From contig CAVPQK010000015.1 of the NCBI GenBank assembly GCA_963707465.1, positions 496,001 to 560,000 on the forward strand: a DNA stretch of 64,000 bases, written 5' to 3'. Position 1 is the stretch's first letter, and each line of letters opens with the position of its first letter. This document shows positions 45,789 through 53,345 of the stretch, piece by piece. The notes beneath the pieces were generated by a model. That model was not told the DNA's origin. It searched no databases and saw nothing but the letters and a program-made list of their open reading frames with translations. Both the position numbers and the translations under genes were made by a program. The stretch is from Bog-159 sp963707465. Lineage in GTDB: Bacteria > Acidobacteriota > Terriglobia > Bryobacterales > Bryobacteraceae.

Positions 45789-48644
45789 TCAAGTTGACAA
45801 ACGCATCTCCGCTTCCAGCTCGTCGATCTGCCCCTGGATGGCACGAATGCGCTTTTCTGCTGCGTCCCTAGCGTCAGACCCGAGCGCCGCATCCCGACGG
45901 TCCTCCGCGCTGCGCAGCGATTTAGTTTGGGCGGCCAGGCGTCTGCGCAAAACCAGGAGCTGATCCTCAACATAGCGCTCGATCTGCTCCAGGCTGCGCT
46001 CGAAAAGTTGCTGCTCCCGTGCCGACACCTCCGCCTGATCCAGGAAGATCATCTCTTCAATCGCGTCATCCAATTCGCTTCCAATATCGATCGGGGACCC
46101 AGAGTGCGGAATGTCGCGTGGCGGCTGATCCAGTAACCATCGGGCACACTCGGGTTCCAACGGCGTGGGGTCGCCTTCCAAAAGCGCGGTCGGAATCAGG
46201 CGGTCTACGCGCTCAAAACCCTCGTAGCGAACCCGGCTAACCACCAGCCGTCCGCGCTTTCCCCTCGCGGAGGCGAGCGGCGGCGGTGCGCCCTCGCCCG
46301 GATACCAGGCCACGAGAAAACGTTTCTGAGTGGCTTCTCGCGCTTCCTCCACAGCGGCCTGTACTAGCGGATGTCCGGGATGCAGCGGATCGGCGTCTTC
46401 CAGATCCCGTGCGCGGCCCACCACCACGACGCCGCCCGTTTCGAATCCGGCGGGCAACACCGGAGAGCCAGCGAACTCGAACCGAACGTGGCCATCATCG
46501 GATAAGCGCTGGTAGTGAATGCCGCGAGCGCTCAGAAAACCCGCAATAAGCCGCTCCAGTTCCCCATCGAGCCGGGCGAGCCCCTTGGGCAACTCCGCCT
46601 GGAGCAGACGGAATGCCTGTTTCACGCGTTGATCGAAACGTGTTTCGATCAGGCCCGCGGTGCGCGTCCAGGTCTCCTCAAACTTCTTCCGCTCATCATC
46701 CATCTGCTCTCGCAAGCGGCGTAGCTCAACGGCGATTTCATCGATTGTCCGGGCCCGTTCATAAATCCGCCGCAGCCTGGTCTCGAAATCACTGCCTAGC
46801 ACGCCCGTCAGCTTTTCTGGAGCGTCGGTGGACGGCTCGTGCAACACCACGTCGGAAGCGTCCAGAACTCTGCCGAACAAGTCGAGCTTGCTGCTCAGGA
46901 TCTCGAAAGTCAATTGTTGGGCTTCATTGTCGGAAGCCAGGAAGTTGATTACGGTGACGTCGTGTTGCTGGCCGTAACGATGACAGCGCCCGATGCGCTG
47001 CTCGATGCGCTGCGGATTCCAAGGTAAGTCGTAATTGATGATCGTGTCGCAAAATTGCAGGTTGAGACCTTTGGCGCCGGCTTCCGTTGAGATAAAGATC
47101 TGGGAACGGCTCTTGAACTCGTGGACCAGAGCCAGCCGGACCGCAACCGCGCGGCTGGGACGTTGGTATGCAGGCAGATTCTCGCCTACCTCGCTCCGCC
47201 AGCGCTCCAGGGCCTGATTCGCACGCGCCGAGTCATTCGTCCCCCGAAACAGCGTGATGGATTCGGGAGCGTATCCTCCTCGCGTCGTTAGCAGGTCTTG
47301 AAGATAATCCTGCGTCTTCAAAGATTCGGTAAAGATCACTACCCGGCGACGCTCTGCCGGACGCTCGCCGATGATTCGCATCACGTCGATAAGTTTCTCG
47401 GCCTTGCTATCCCGCGGCAGAGTCTCGGCCCGCTGGATAAAGTCGCGAACGTGCTGTAGTTCCTTTGCTACCTTGGCCGGATCGGGTGCGGCGCGCTCTT
47501 CTTCATTGCCTTCCGCCTCTTCCACAAGGGAGCGGAGGTCCTCGTCGTCCAGGTCCTGCAGAAAGCTAAGATCGCGTTCTGGTATGCCGCCGTGCAACAA
47601 GCGGTCGAGGCGTTGCGCAACCTTCCGTAGACTCTCCGCGAGTGCCGCAACCGAAGACGCCATCAGGCGGTGAAAACCGATCAACAAAAGCTGGCGCTGA
47701 TTTCCCCGGAACGCGAACAGTTGCGGCTCCAGTAAATACGCGGTGACGTCGTCGTAAAGTGACTTCTCCTTGGGAGCCATCGTGTAATCGTAGATTTGGG
47801 CGCATCGTCCAACAAAAGGCCGTTCGAGAAACTCCTGGGCCTGACGCCGCAGAGTCCGCTGTACCACGGTTTCGATGCGCCGGCGCAACTCCTGGTCCTG
47901 GCCGGGCACGAGCTTCCTGTCGTCGCCCTCGCAGAACACATCCCGGAACGTGCGCAGACTTCCCAGCAATGTTCCCGTGGGTTCCACGTACTGCACGAGC
48001 CCCCAGAGCTCCGTGAGATTATTCTGGATGGGCGTCGCGGTGAGCAGCAGCACCGGGCTGTGCCGCAGGAAACTGCGGACCCGATCGGCCGTGCGCGCCT
48101 CGTCGGAATCCGAACGATAAACACCGTCCTTGTCATATCTGCGGTAGATATTGGCGAACACTTCATGCGCTTCGTCGATGACGCACAGATCGAACGGTTC
48201 GCTGTCGCGAAGGATCCCCGCTCCGCGTTCACTCCCGGCCGCCTCTCTGCCCACGATGTAAACCCCGTGTCCCGAGAATGCACCTGGCTCCATGCGTCCT
48301 TCCACCGCTTGAATGCTGAAGAGCCGGTACAATTCGTCCTGCCATTGACCAACCAGGGGCTTCGGCACGACAAGCAGAACGCGCGAAGCCGCCCCTTCCG
48401 CACGCAATTGTGCCAGGACAAGACCGGCTTCGATGGTCTTGCCCAGCCCTACCTCATCAGCCAGAATGCAGCCCCCTTCTGGGATGCGCTTCAGCGCAAA
48501 AATCACGGCGTCGATCTGGTGCGGATTCGGATCGATCCGGCCTTGCCGTTGCGAGGATGCATAACGCTCCTCCTCGTCGGCACGCCGTAAGCGCACGATC
48601 TGTTCCGCCAGATAGCGGCGTTGGATTGGATGGGGTGCGGTCAT
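45789..48644 (-). CDS. SNF2-family helicase, 3' end cut by IS21
   Basis: 951 residues from MTAPHPIQRRYLAEQIVRLR. RecA domain 1 has GGCILADEVGLGKTIEAGLV (Walker A), DLCVIDEAHEVF (DEAH) and LLLTATPIQNNLTELWGL. Domain 2 has IFISTEAGAKGLNLQFCDTI, INYDLPWNPQRIEQRIGRCH and RYGQQHDVTV. The C-terminus is coiled-coil (RIRAIQGQIDELEAEMRLST), with the last codons and stop in or next to the IS right end. About 45 native residues now lie on the other side of the IS at 42634-42768. Such RapA/HepA-like translocases occur in several phage-defence systems. The ATG at 48644 is preferred over 48701. Confidence 0.85.
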   Translation of the reverse strand: MTAPHPIQRRYLAEQIVRLRRADEEERYASSQRQGRIDPNPHQIDAVIFALKRIPEGGCILADEVGLGKTIEAGLVLAQLRAEGAASRVLLVVPKPLVGQWQDELYRLFSIQAVEGRMEPGAFSGHGVYIVGREAAGSERGAGILRDSEPFDLCVIDEAHEVFANIYRRYDKDGVYRSDSDEARTADRVRSFLRHSPVLLLTATPIQNNLTELWGLVQYVEPTGTLLGSLRTFRDVFCEGDDRKLVPGQDQELRRRIETVVQRTLRRQAQEFLERPFVGRCAQIYDYTMAPKEKSLYDDVTAYLLEPQLFAFRGNQRQLLLIGFHRLMASSVAALAESLRKVAQRLDRLLHGGIPERDLSFLQDLDDEDLRSLVEEAEGNEEERAAPDPAKVAKELQHVRDFIQRAETLPRDSKAEKLIDVMRIIGERPAERRRVVIFTESLKTQDYLQDLLTTRGGYAPESITLFRGTNDSARANQALERWRSEVGENLPAYQRPSRAVAVRLALVHEFKSRSQIFISTEAGAKGLNLQFCDTIINYDLPWNPQRIEQRIGRCHRYGQQHDVTVINFLASDNEAQQLTFEILSSKLDLFGRVLDASDVVLHEPSTDAPEKLTGVLGSDFETRLRRIYERARTIDEIAVELRRLREQMDDERKKFEETWTRTAGLIETRFDQRVKQAFRLLQAELPKGLARLDGELERLIAGFLSARGIHYQRLSDDGHVRFEFAGSPVLPAGFETGGVVVVGRARDLEDADPLHPGHPLVQAAVEEAREATQKRFLVAWYPGEGAPPPLASARGKRGRLVVSRVRYEGFERVDRLIPTALLEGDPTPLEPECARWLLDQPPRDIPHSGSPIDIGSELDDAIEEMIFLDQAEVSAREQQLFERSLEQIERYVEDQLLVLRRRLAAQTKSLRSAEDRRDAALGSDARDAAEKRIRAIQGQIDELEAEMRLST

Positions 48645-48957
48645 TCTTGCCGGGTGATTTCGCCCTTCTTTATTATGGTATACAGTTGCCGGGTACATCA
48701 CGAATTGACGGTTGAGTGAGGCGCTATTTGGACCCCACGGGGTAAACCGAGTTAGGCTCCTCCGAGGCGCTATCAGCGCAAGCGTGGCCAGGTGAATTCA
48801 GCAATCCACAAACGACAACAGAAGCACCCCATTCGGCCATCGGTCCGCCATTGGAGCGCCGTTCATGCGGACACGGGTGGCCGATTCATAGAGCGGGTGG
48901 TGCATCGCCGGTAACTGCGCGTCCTGCGAATCCGCGGGAGGAACATTCAGTCCTCAA
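48645..48957. other. Intergenic region upstream of the helicase
   Basis: About 310 bases. The first 80 should hold the helicase promoter (minus strand); no clear -10/-35 pair stands out. Beyond that no ORF is convincing. Confidence 0.5.
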
Positions 48958-49155
48958 GTTCGCCTCTGCCTTCAATCCAGTGAAAAGCTCGCCCCCCAGC
49001 TCGTCCTCGGGCGGTAATGGACGCAGGAAATCCGCGGCTAGCCGCTGTTTTCTTTCCATTAACAGATCGAGTCGCTCATCGAAAGTCGGCGCAACTCGCC
49101 CTGATGGATCGTGCAAGATAGGCAGATAAACGGATACCTCACCCTTGCGGCCTTG
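48958..49155 (-). pseudogene. C-terminal remnant of a second SNF2-type helicase
   Basis: A frame with no usable start reads RKGEVSVYLPILHDPSGRVA, then PTFDERLDLLMERKQRLAAD and FLRPLPPEDELGGELF. SNF2-type helicases end in a similar way (GQ...V.VY.P, TFDE.L..LL.RK..LA). The upstream 2-3 kb of such a gene is missing; the next DNA is the promoter of the AbiE operon. Confidence 0.5.
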
Positions 49156-49207
49156 ACACGAGGGCGGCCTTGCGTATAGTGCTAATTTAATTGTAGGATT
49201 GTGTTGT

Positions 49208-49819
49208 ATGCCGCGACATCATCGTGCTGCGCAACGGAAGCTCTTCGAGGTCGCTCACGACCAGCAGGGCTTCTTTACCGCAAAGCAGGCAAAGGCGGCC
49301 GGTTTTGCTGAGAACACCCATCCTTACCATGTGGGGGTAGGAAACTGGATTCGCGAACGCCGCGGGATCTACCGGCTCGCCCTTTTCCCGGCGGCGGAGC
49401 ATCCCGACCTCGTCAAGTGGTCCCTGTGGTCAAAGAATCGGAACGAAGTTACGGAGGGAGCCTACAGCCATCAGACCGCTCTGAGTCTGTATGAGCTGTC
49501 GGACCTGAATCCAGCCAAGCTGCAAATGACCGTCCCGACCCACTTCCGGCGGAACAGCGATATCCCCGCTATTCTGGTGCTGCATTATGCAGATCTGGCC
49601 CTCGAGGACGTCCAGGTGGCGCAGGGTTTCAGGTATACGCGACCCCTCCGGACGATCCTGGATCTGATCGAGGCCGATAGCGTTGAGCACACTTTTCTGC
49701 GTCAAGCCCTCAGACAAGCTTTCCATCGCGGGTTGATTACGCGATCGCAGGTCAACAGGGTAAGACTGAGCGCTCGGGCCCAAAAAGTGTTCGAAAGTCT
49801 TCTACGGCAAGTCGCGTGA
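49208..49819 (+). CDS. abiEi: AbiEi-type antitoxin/repressor
   Basis: 203 residues, MPRHHRAAQRKLFEVAHDQQ..., with a winged-helix start (FFTAKQAKAAGFAENTHPYH, VGVGNWIRERRGIYRLALFP) and the AbiEi_4-like C-terminal part (YSHQTALSLYELSDLNPAKL, RYTRPLRTILDLIEADSV). It represses the operon and counters the AbiEii toxin in this type IV module. The ATG at 49208 is 6 bases inside a slightly longer frame. The stop overlaps the toxin GTG. Confidence 0.85.
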   Translation: MPRHHRAAQRKLFEVAHDQQGFFTAKQAKAAGFAENTHPYHVGVGNWIRERRGIYRLALFPAAEHPDLVKWSLWSKNRNEVTEGAYSHQTALSLYELSDLNPAKLQMTVPTHFRRNSDIPAILVLHYADLALEDVQVAQGFRYTRPLRTILDLIEADSVEHTFLRQALRQAFHRGLITRSQVNRVRLSARAQKVFESLLRQVA

Positions 49820-50697
49820 CCGATATGTCACGAGACTATGCAACGGCCAAGGCATTCCGCAGAGCCCTCGAAGACCGCCTGAGCAGGATTGCCGAAGCCG
49901 AGCACGTCCAAGTGAATCGCCTTCGTCGCCAAGTAGCATTTGATCGCCTGCTGATGCGGCTTTTTCGAACCGAGACCGCCCCATGGGTCCTAAAGGGAGG
50001 CTACGCTCTGGAACTTCGCTTCAGGACAGCCCGCAGTACGCTTGACATTGACCTGACAGTGCAACGAGTCATGGCCGCTACCGAAGAGGAGGCCACGCGA
50101 GTCCTCCGCGAAATGCTTCAGGAAGCCGCGGGCTTCCCCGTCGCAGACTGGTTTGAGTTCACTATCGGTCCGCCCGCAATGGACTTGGATGCGGCACCGT
50201 ATGGGGGAGCCAGATATCCCGTCGAAGCATGGATGGATGGTAGGATTTTCGCCCGTTTTCATCTGGATGCCGGGATTGGCGACGTCGTGATCCAACCCGT
50301 GGACATCATCGAGTGTCGGGACTGGCTCGGATTCGCCGGGATCGCGACTCCCGGAGTGCGGACGATTTCTCGCGAACAGCAGTTCGCTGAAAAGCTGCAC
50401 GCCTATACGCTACCGAGGAGTTCAACCAACAGCCGGGTGAAGGACATCATCGACCTCGCGCTGTTGATCAGATCTGGCGGGCTCGCCATGAAGCGGACCG
50501 CTGACGCGGTGCATCTGACATTCGACAGAAGGCGGACCCACGAGTTGCAACCGTCCCTGCCGAAACCGCCGCGGGATTGGCAGGGACGCTTCGAAGTTTT
50601 GGCCGGGGAATGTCAACTCCCAGGAGACATGGGCGCGTTATTCAGTGAGGTCGAAGACTTCTTCGAGCGCATGATGAAGAGGGGAGCACAAAGCTGA
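49816..50697 (+). CDS. abiEii: AbiEii-type nucleotidyltransferase toxin
   Basis: 293 residues from a GTG overlapping the antitoxin stop. The nucleotidyltransferase motifs are visible: PWVLKGGYALELRF (GG motif) and ARSTLDIDLTV (the two aspartates), then TISREQQFAEKLHAYTLPRS and RVKDIIDLALLIRSGG, typical of AbiEii. The enzyme is thought to add nucleotides to tRNA and stop growth upon phage infection. The pair looks complete, unlike the frameshifted relative at 37.5-38.2 kb. Confidence 0.87.
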   Translation: MTDMSRDYATAKAFRRALEDRLSRIAEAEHVQVNRLRRQVAFDRLLMRLFRTETAPWVLKGGYALELRFRTARSTLDIDLTVQRVMAATEEEATRVLREMLQEAAGFPVADWFEFTIGPPAMDLDAAPYGGARYPVEAWMDGRIFARFHLDAGIGDVVIQPVDIIECRDWLGFAGIATPGVRTISREQQFAEKLHAYTLPRSSTNSRVKDIIDLALLIRSGGLAMKRTADAVHLTFDRRRTHELQPSLPKPPRDWQGRFEVLAGECQLPGDMGALFSEVEDFFERMMKRGAQS

Positions 50698-50706
50698 GCC
50701 TGCTGT

Positions 50707-51576
50707 ATGGACGACCGTGATCTCAAAACCCATCAGTTGGAGACGGTGGTCGCCGATAATCTGCGCTTGAAAGAGGAGAACGCCAGGCTTCGCCAACTCC
50801 TGGCCGAAAAAGGGATCACGATCCCGGCGCCGCCGAAGAAAGACTTGTCACTGGCAACCGGGCGAGATGCGCACGACGCCGGTGTAAACGAGCACTCTAC
50901 CAAGGACGTCAAGGTCGGCCTATTCCGCGGTTTGTTCCGAGGCAGAGAGGATGTCTACGCGGTGCGCATGCGATTCAAGAGCGGAGATTGGGGCTATGTT
51001 CCAGCCTCGATCCGCGATTGGAAGGCAGTTCTGTCCGCGGATGCCGCCGTCCGGAAAAAGGTGGACCAGAAGACCAGGAAGCTACTGTCTCTGACCGATG
51101 ATGTGCTCCGACAGCACCTGGAAGGCAAGCAGACCATTGGCGTGTACCCACTGCTGCTAGACGAAACCTGTTGGTTTCTGGCAGTCGACTTTGACAAGAA
51201 AAGCTGGCAGGAGAACGCCGCGGCATTCCTGGAAACGTGCCACGGATTGGGCGTACCGGCGGCGCTGGAACGGTCGCGCTCCGGAAACGGAGGCCACGTT
51301 TGGATTTTCTTCGCGCGCTCAATTCCTGCGGCAACCGCGCGGAAGCTCGGGAGCCTGATTCTCACGAGAACCATGGATCGCCGCCATCAGCTCGGCATGG
51401 ACTCATACGACCGGTTCTTCCCGAATCAGGACACGATGCCAAAGGGCGGTTTCGGCAATCTGATCGCACTGCCATTACAGTGGATGCCGCGGCAGAACAA
51501 TAATAGCGTGTTCGTGGACGCGGATTTCCGGCCTTACCCGATCAATGGAAGTTTCTCTCGGGCATTCAGCGCATGA
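50707..51576 (+). CDS. Archaeo-eukaryotic primase domain (TOTE type), N-terminal half of a split gene
   Basis: 289 residues. A short coiled coil (VADNLRLKEENARLRQLLAE) is followed by the primase-polymerase domain: KVGLFRGLFRGREDVYAVRM, IGVYPLLLDETCWFLAVDFD (catalytic DFD), ALERSRSGNGGHVWIFFA (histidine), and SYDRFFPNQDTMPKGGFGNL. This matches what I know of AEP domains in TOTE conflict systems. The last 11 residues are out of frame: DQWKFLSGIQRM, the natural continuation, is read in the frame of the next gene if one C is added at 51537-51540. It starts 9 bases after abiEii. Confidence 0.82.
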   Translation: MDDRDLKTHQLETVVADNLRLKEENARLRQLLAEKGITIPAPPKKDLSLATGRDAHDAGVNEHSTKDVKVGLFRGLFRGREDVYAVRMRFKSGDWGYVPASIRDWKAVLSADAAVRKKVDQKTRKLLSLTDDVLRQHLEGKQTIGVYPLLLDETCWFLAVDFDKKSWQENAAAFLETCHGLGVPAALERSRSGNGGHVWIFFARSIPAATARKLGSLILTRTMDRRHQLGMDSYDRFFPNQDTMPKGGFGNLIALPLQWMPRQNNNSVFVDADFRPYPINGSFSRAFSA

Positions 51577-53171
51577 ATGCCGAGCCCGTAGAAACTCTCG
51601 TGCGCGAGGCCATGCGCACGGGCAGTGTGGTTGGAGTGCGGATCAGCCTGACGGATGAGGACGAGGAGACGGAGCCTTGGACCATGCCGCCATCGAAGAG
51701 GCGGCCCCTCAAAGCCATCGAAGGACGTCTTCCTGAGCGCGTGGAGATTGTGCGATCGAATCTTCTGTACATCGAGAAGGGAAACCTGCCTTCTGCGATG
51801 CTCAATCGGCTTTTACGGCTGGCCGCTTTCCAGAATCCCGAGTTTTACAAGGCGCAGGCGATGCGCCTCTCCACCTTCGGCAAGCCCCGGATTATCTCCT
51901 GCGGTCAGGAGTTCGCACAGCATGTTGCGCTCCCGCGGGGCTGCCTGGTGGAAGCCATGGCCTTACTGGCAGAACATAAGATCAAAGTCGACTTGCGGGA
52001 CGAACGCTGCGAGGGTACCCCGATTGAGGCGAACTTTGAGGGTCAACTCCGCACGTACCAAGAAGACGCCGTGGCGAGTATTGCGGCCCATGATGATGGC
52101 CTCCTGTGTGCGCCCACAGCATTCGGAAAAACGGCGGTTGCCGCCTGGCTGATCGGGAAACGTAAGGTGAGCACGCTGGTCTTGGTGCATCGGCAACAGT
52201 TGCTCGATCAATGGCAAGAACGGCTGGCCATGTTTCTGGGCGCGCCATTGAATTCAATTGGCCAGATCGGCGGAGGGAAGTCGGAGCGAACCCGATCCAT
52301 AGACGTAGCGGTGATTCAAAGCCTCTACCGGAAGAACGAAGTAAAGGACTTCGTAGCGGAATACGGGCAGGTGATTGTAGATGAATGCCACCATATTTCA
52401 GCTTTCACGTTCGAGCAGGTGATGAAACAGGTGAAGGCGAGGTTTGTGGTGGGCCTGACCGCTACCCCGACGCGCAAGGACGGTCACCACCCAATCATCT
52501 ACATGCAATGCGGCCCGATCAGATTCAGCATGAGCGCCCGAACGATGACGGAATCGACCCCCTTCGAGCACCAGGTCATCCCGCGTAATACTGATTTTCG
52601 GATGCCGGCCGAGATGGTAGATTTGGCCATTCAGGATGTCTACGCGGCGCTGATCAACGATTCGGCGCGCAACGCGATGATCGCGGCGGATCTCAGACAG
52701 GCATTGACGGCCGGACGTTCGCCGCTCTTGCTTACGGGGCGTAAGGAACATCTCCAGTTTTTTGCGACCGAAGTTGAAGGATTCGCCAAGCACATTTTCG
52801 TGCTCAAGGGAGGAATGGGCAAGAAGCAGCGCCGAACGACGGCGGAGGCGCTCGCATCGGTTCCGGAAAATGACTCGCGCGTGATCATCGCGACTGGAAG
52901 CTACATCGGTGAAGGGTTCGACGACGCACGGCTCGACACACTGTTCCTCGCAATGCCCATCTCCTGGAAGGGCACCCTTCAGCAGTATGTCGGACGCCTG
53001 CATAGGCTGCACGATGGCAAGCGTGTCGTGCAGGTGTACGACTACGTTGACCCGAACGTGCCGATGCTGGCCAGGATGTACGAGCGGCGGCTGAAAGGCT
53101 ACGACGCAATCGGCTACACAGTCGAACGTTCCGGGGTCGAAGCGTCTACAACCAACACGGCACAGGCTTAA
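51573..53171 (+). CDS. Superfamily 2 helicase, C-terminal half of the split primase-helicase
   Basis: 532 residues. Walker A is CAPTAFGKTAVAAWLI, the DExH box is VIVDECHHISAF, motif III is GLTATPTRKDGHHP, and the C-terminal RecA domain has GEGFDDARLDTLFLAMPISW and QYVGRLHRLHDGK. The first 140 residues (LVREAMRTGSVVGVRISLTD; AAFQNPEFYKAQAMRLSTFG) are a linker region that in relatives joins the primase to the helicase in one chain. The overlap ATGA with the primase ORF is therefore probably accidental, produced by a one-base deletion. TOTE proteins often end with a nuclease; none is seen here. Confidence 0.82.
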   Translation: MNAEPVETLVREAMRTGSVVGVRISLTDEDEETEPWTMPPSKRRPLKAIEGRLPERVEIVRSNLLYIEKGNLPSAMLNRLLRLAAFQNPEFYKAQAMRLSTFGKPRIISCGQEFAQHVALPRGCLVEAMALLAEHKIKVDLRDERCEGTPIEANFEGQLRTYQEDAVASIAAHDDGLLCAPTAFGKTAVAAWLIGKRKVSTLVLVHRQQLLDQWQERLAMFLGAPLNSIGQIGGGKSERTRSIDVAVIQSLYRKNEVKDFVAEYGQVIVDECHHISAFTFEQVMKQVKARFVVGLTATPTRKDGHHPIIYMQCGPIRFSMSARTMTESTPFEHQVIPRNTDFRMPAEMVDLAIQDVYAALINDSARNAMIAADLRQALTAGRSPLLLTGRKEHLQFFATEVEGFAKHIFVLKGGMGKKQRRTTAEALASVPENDSRVIIATGSYIGEGFDDARLDTLFLAMPISWKGTLQQYVGRLHRLHDGKRVVQVYDYVDPNVPMLARMYERRLKGYDAIGYTVERSGVEASTTNTAQA

Positions 53172-53265
53172 GTTGTCCAAACATTTGCCCTGCCTGCGTG
53201 GATGTGTGCCCCTCGGAATTATCGCGTGGGACTTCACACACACAAAACGGACAAAGCAAAAGCAC

Positions 53266-53345
53266 GCTGCAGTGAGGCCGGCGACGGTGGTGGGCGGGTG
53301 TGGCAGCCTTCAATGAGGCCTTCTGTTGGGCATAAGAGCCCCACT
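53266..53345. repeat. Degenerate CRISPR half-repeats at the trailer end
   Basis: GCTGCAGTGAGGCCG (53266-53280) and CCTTCAATGAGGCC (53307-53320) match only the first 12-15 bases of the repeat. They are spaced about 40 bases apart, with the first full repeat at 53346. The palindromic half is gone in both. Decay at this side suggests that it is the old, trailer end of the array. Confidence 0.6.

Larger units (their letters stand above)
42775..45791 (+). mobile_element. IS21-family insertion sequence with a third ORF
   Basis: About 3.0 kb. The ends match as inverted repeats: left TGAATTGGCCCCTTTCGATG, right (reverse) TGATTTGGCCCCTTTTGATG, each followed by a second ATTTGGCCCCACCTG block. This multi-copy end structure and the 5'-TG...CA-3' termini fit IS21. 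It carries istA, istB and an extra 117-residue gene, then a large inverted repeat. No clear target duplication flanks it (ACTC on the left, AGTT on the right). It interrupts the SNF2 helicase gene. Confidence 0.9.

Noticed and set aside
51573..51576. Natural ATGA translational coupling between primase and helicase
   Set aside because: The conserved linker DQWKFLSGIQRM is read through the junction in the helicase frame, so the overlap is better explained by a one-base deletion.
53266..53345. Counting the left half-repeats as repeats 20 and 21
   Set aside because: They lack the palindromic half and the spacing is too short for a spacer between them; described as degenerate trailer sequence.
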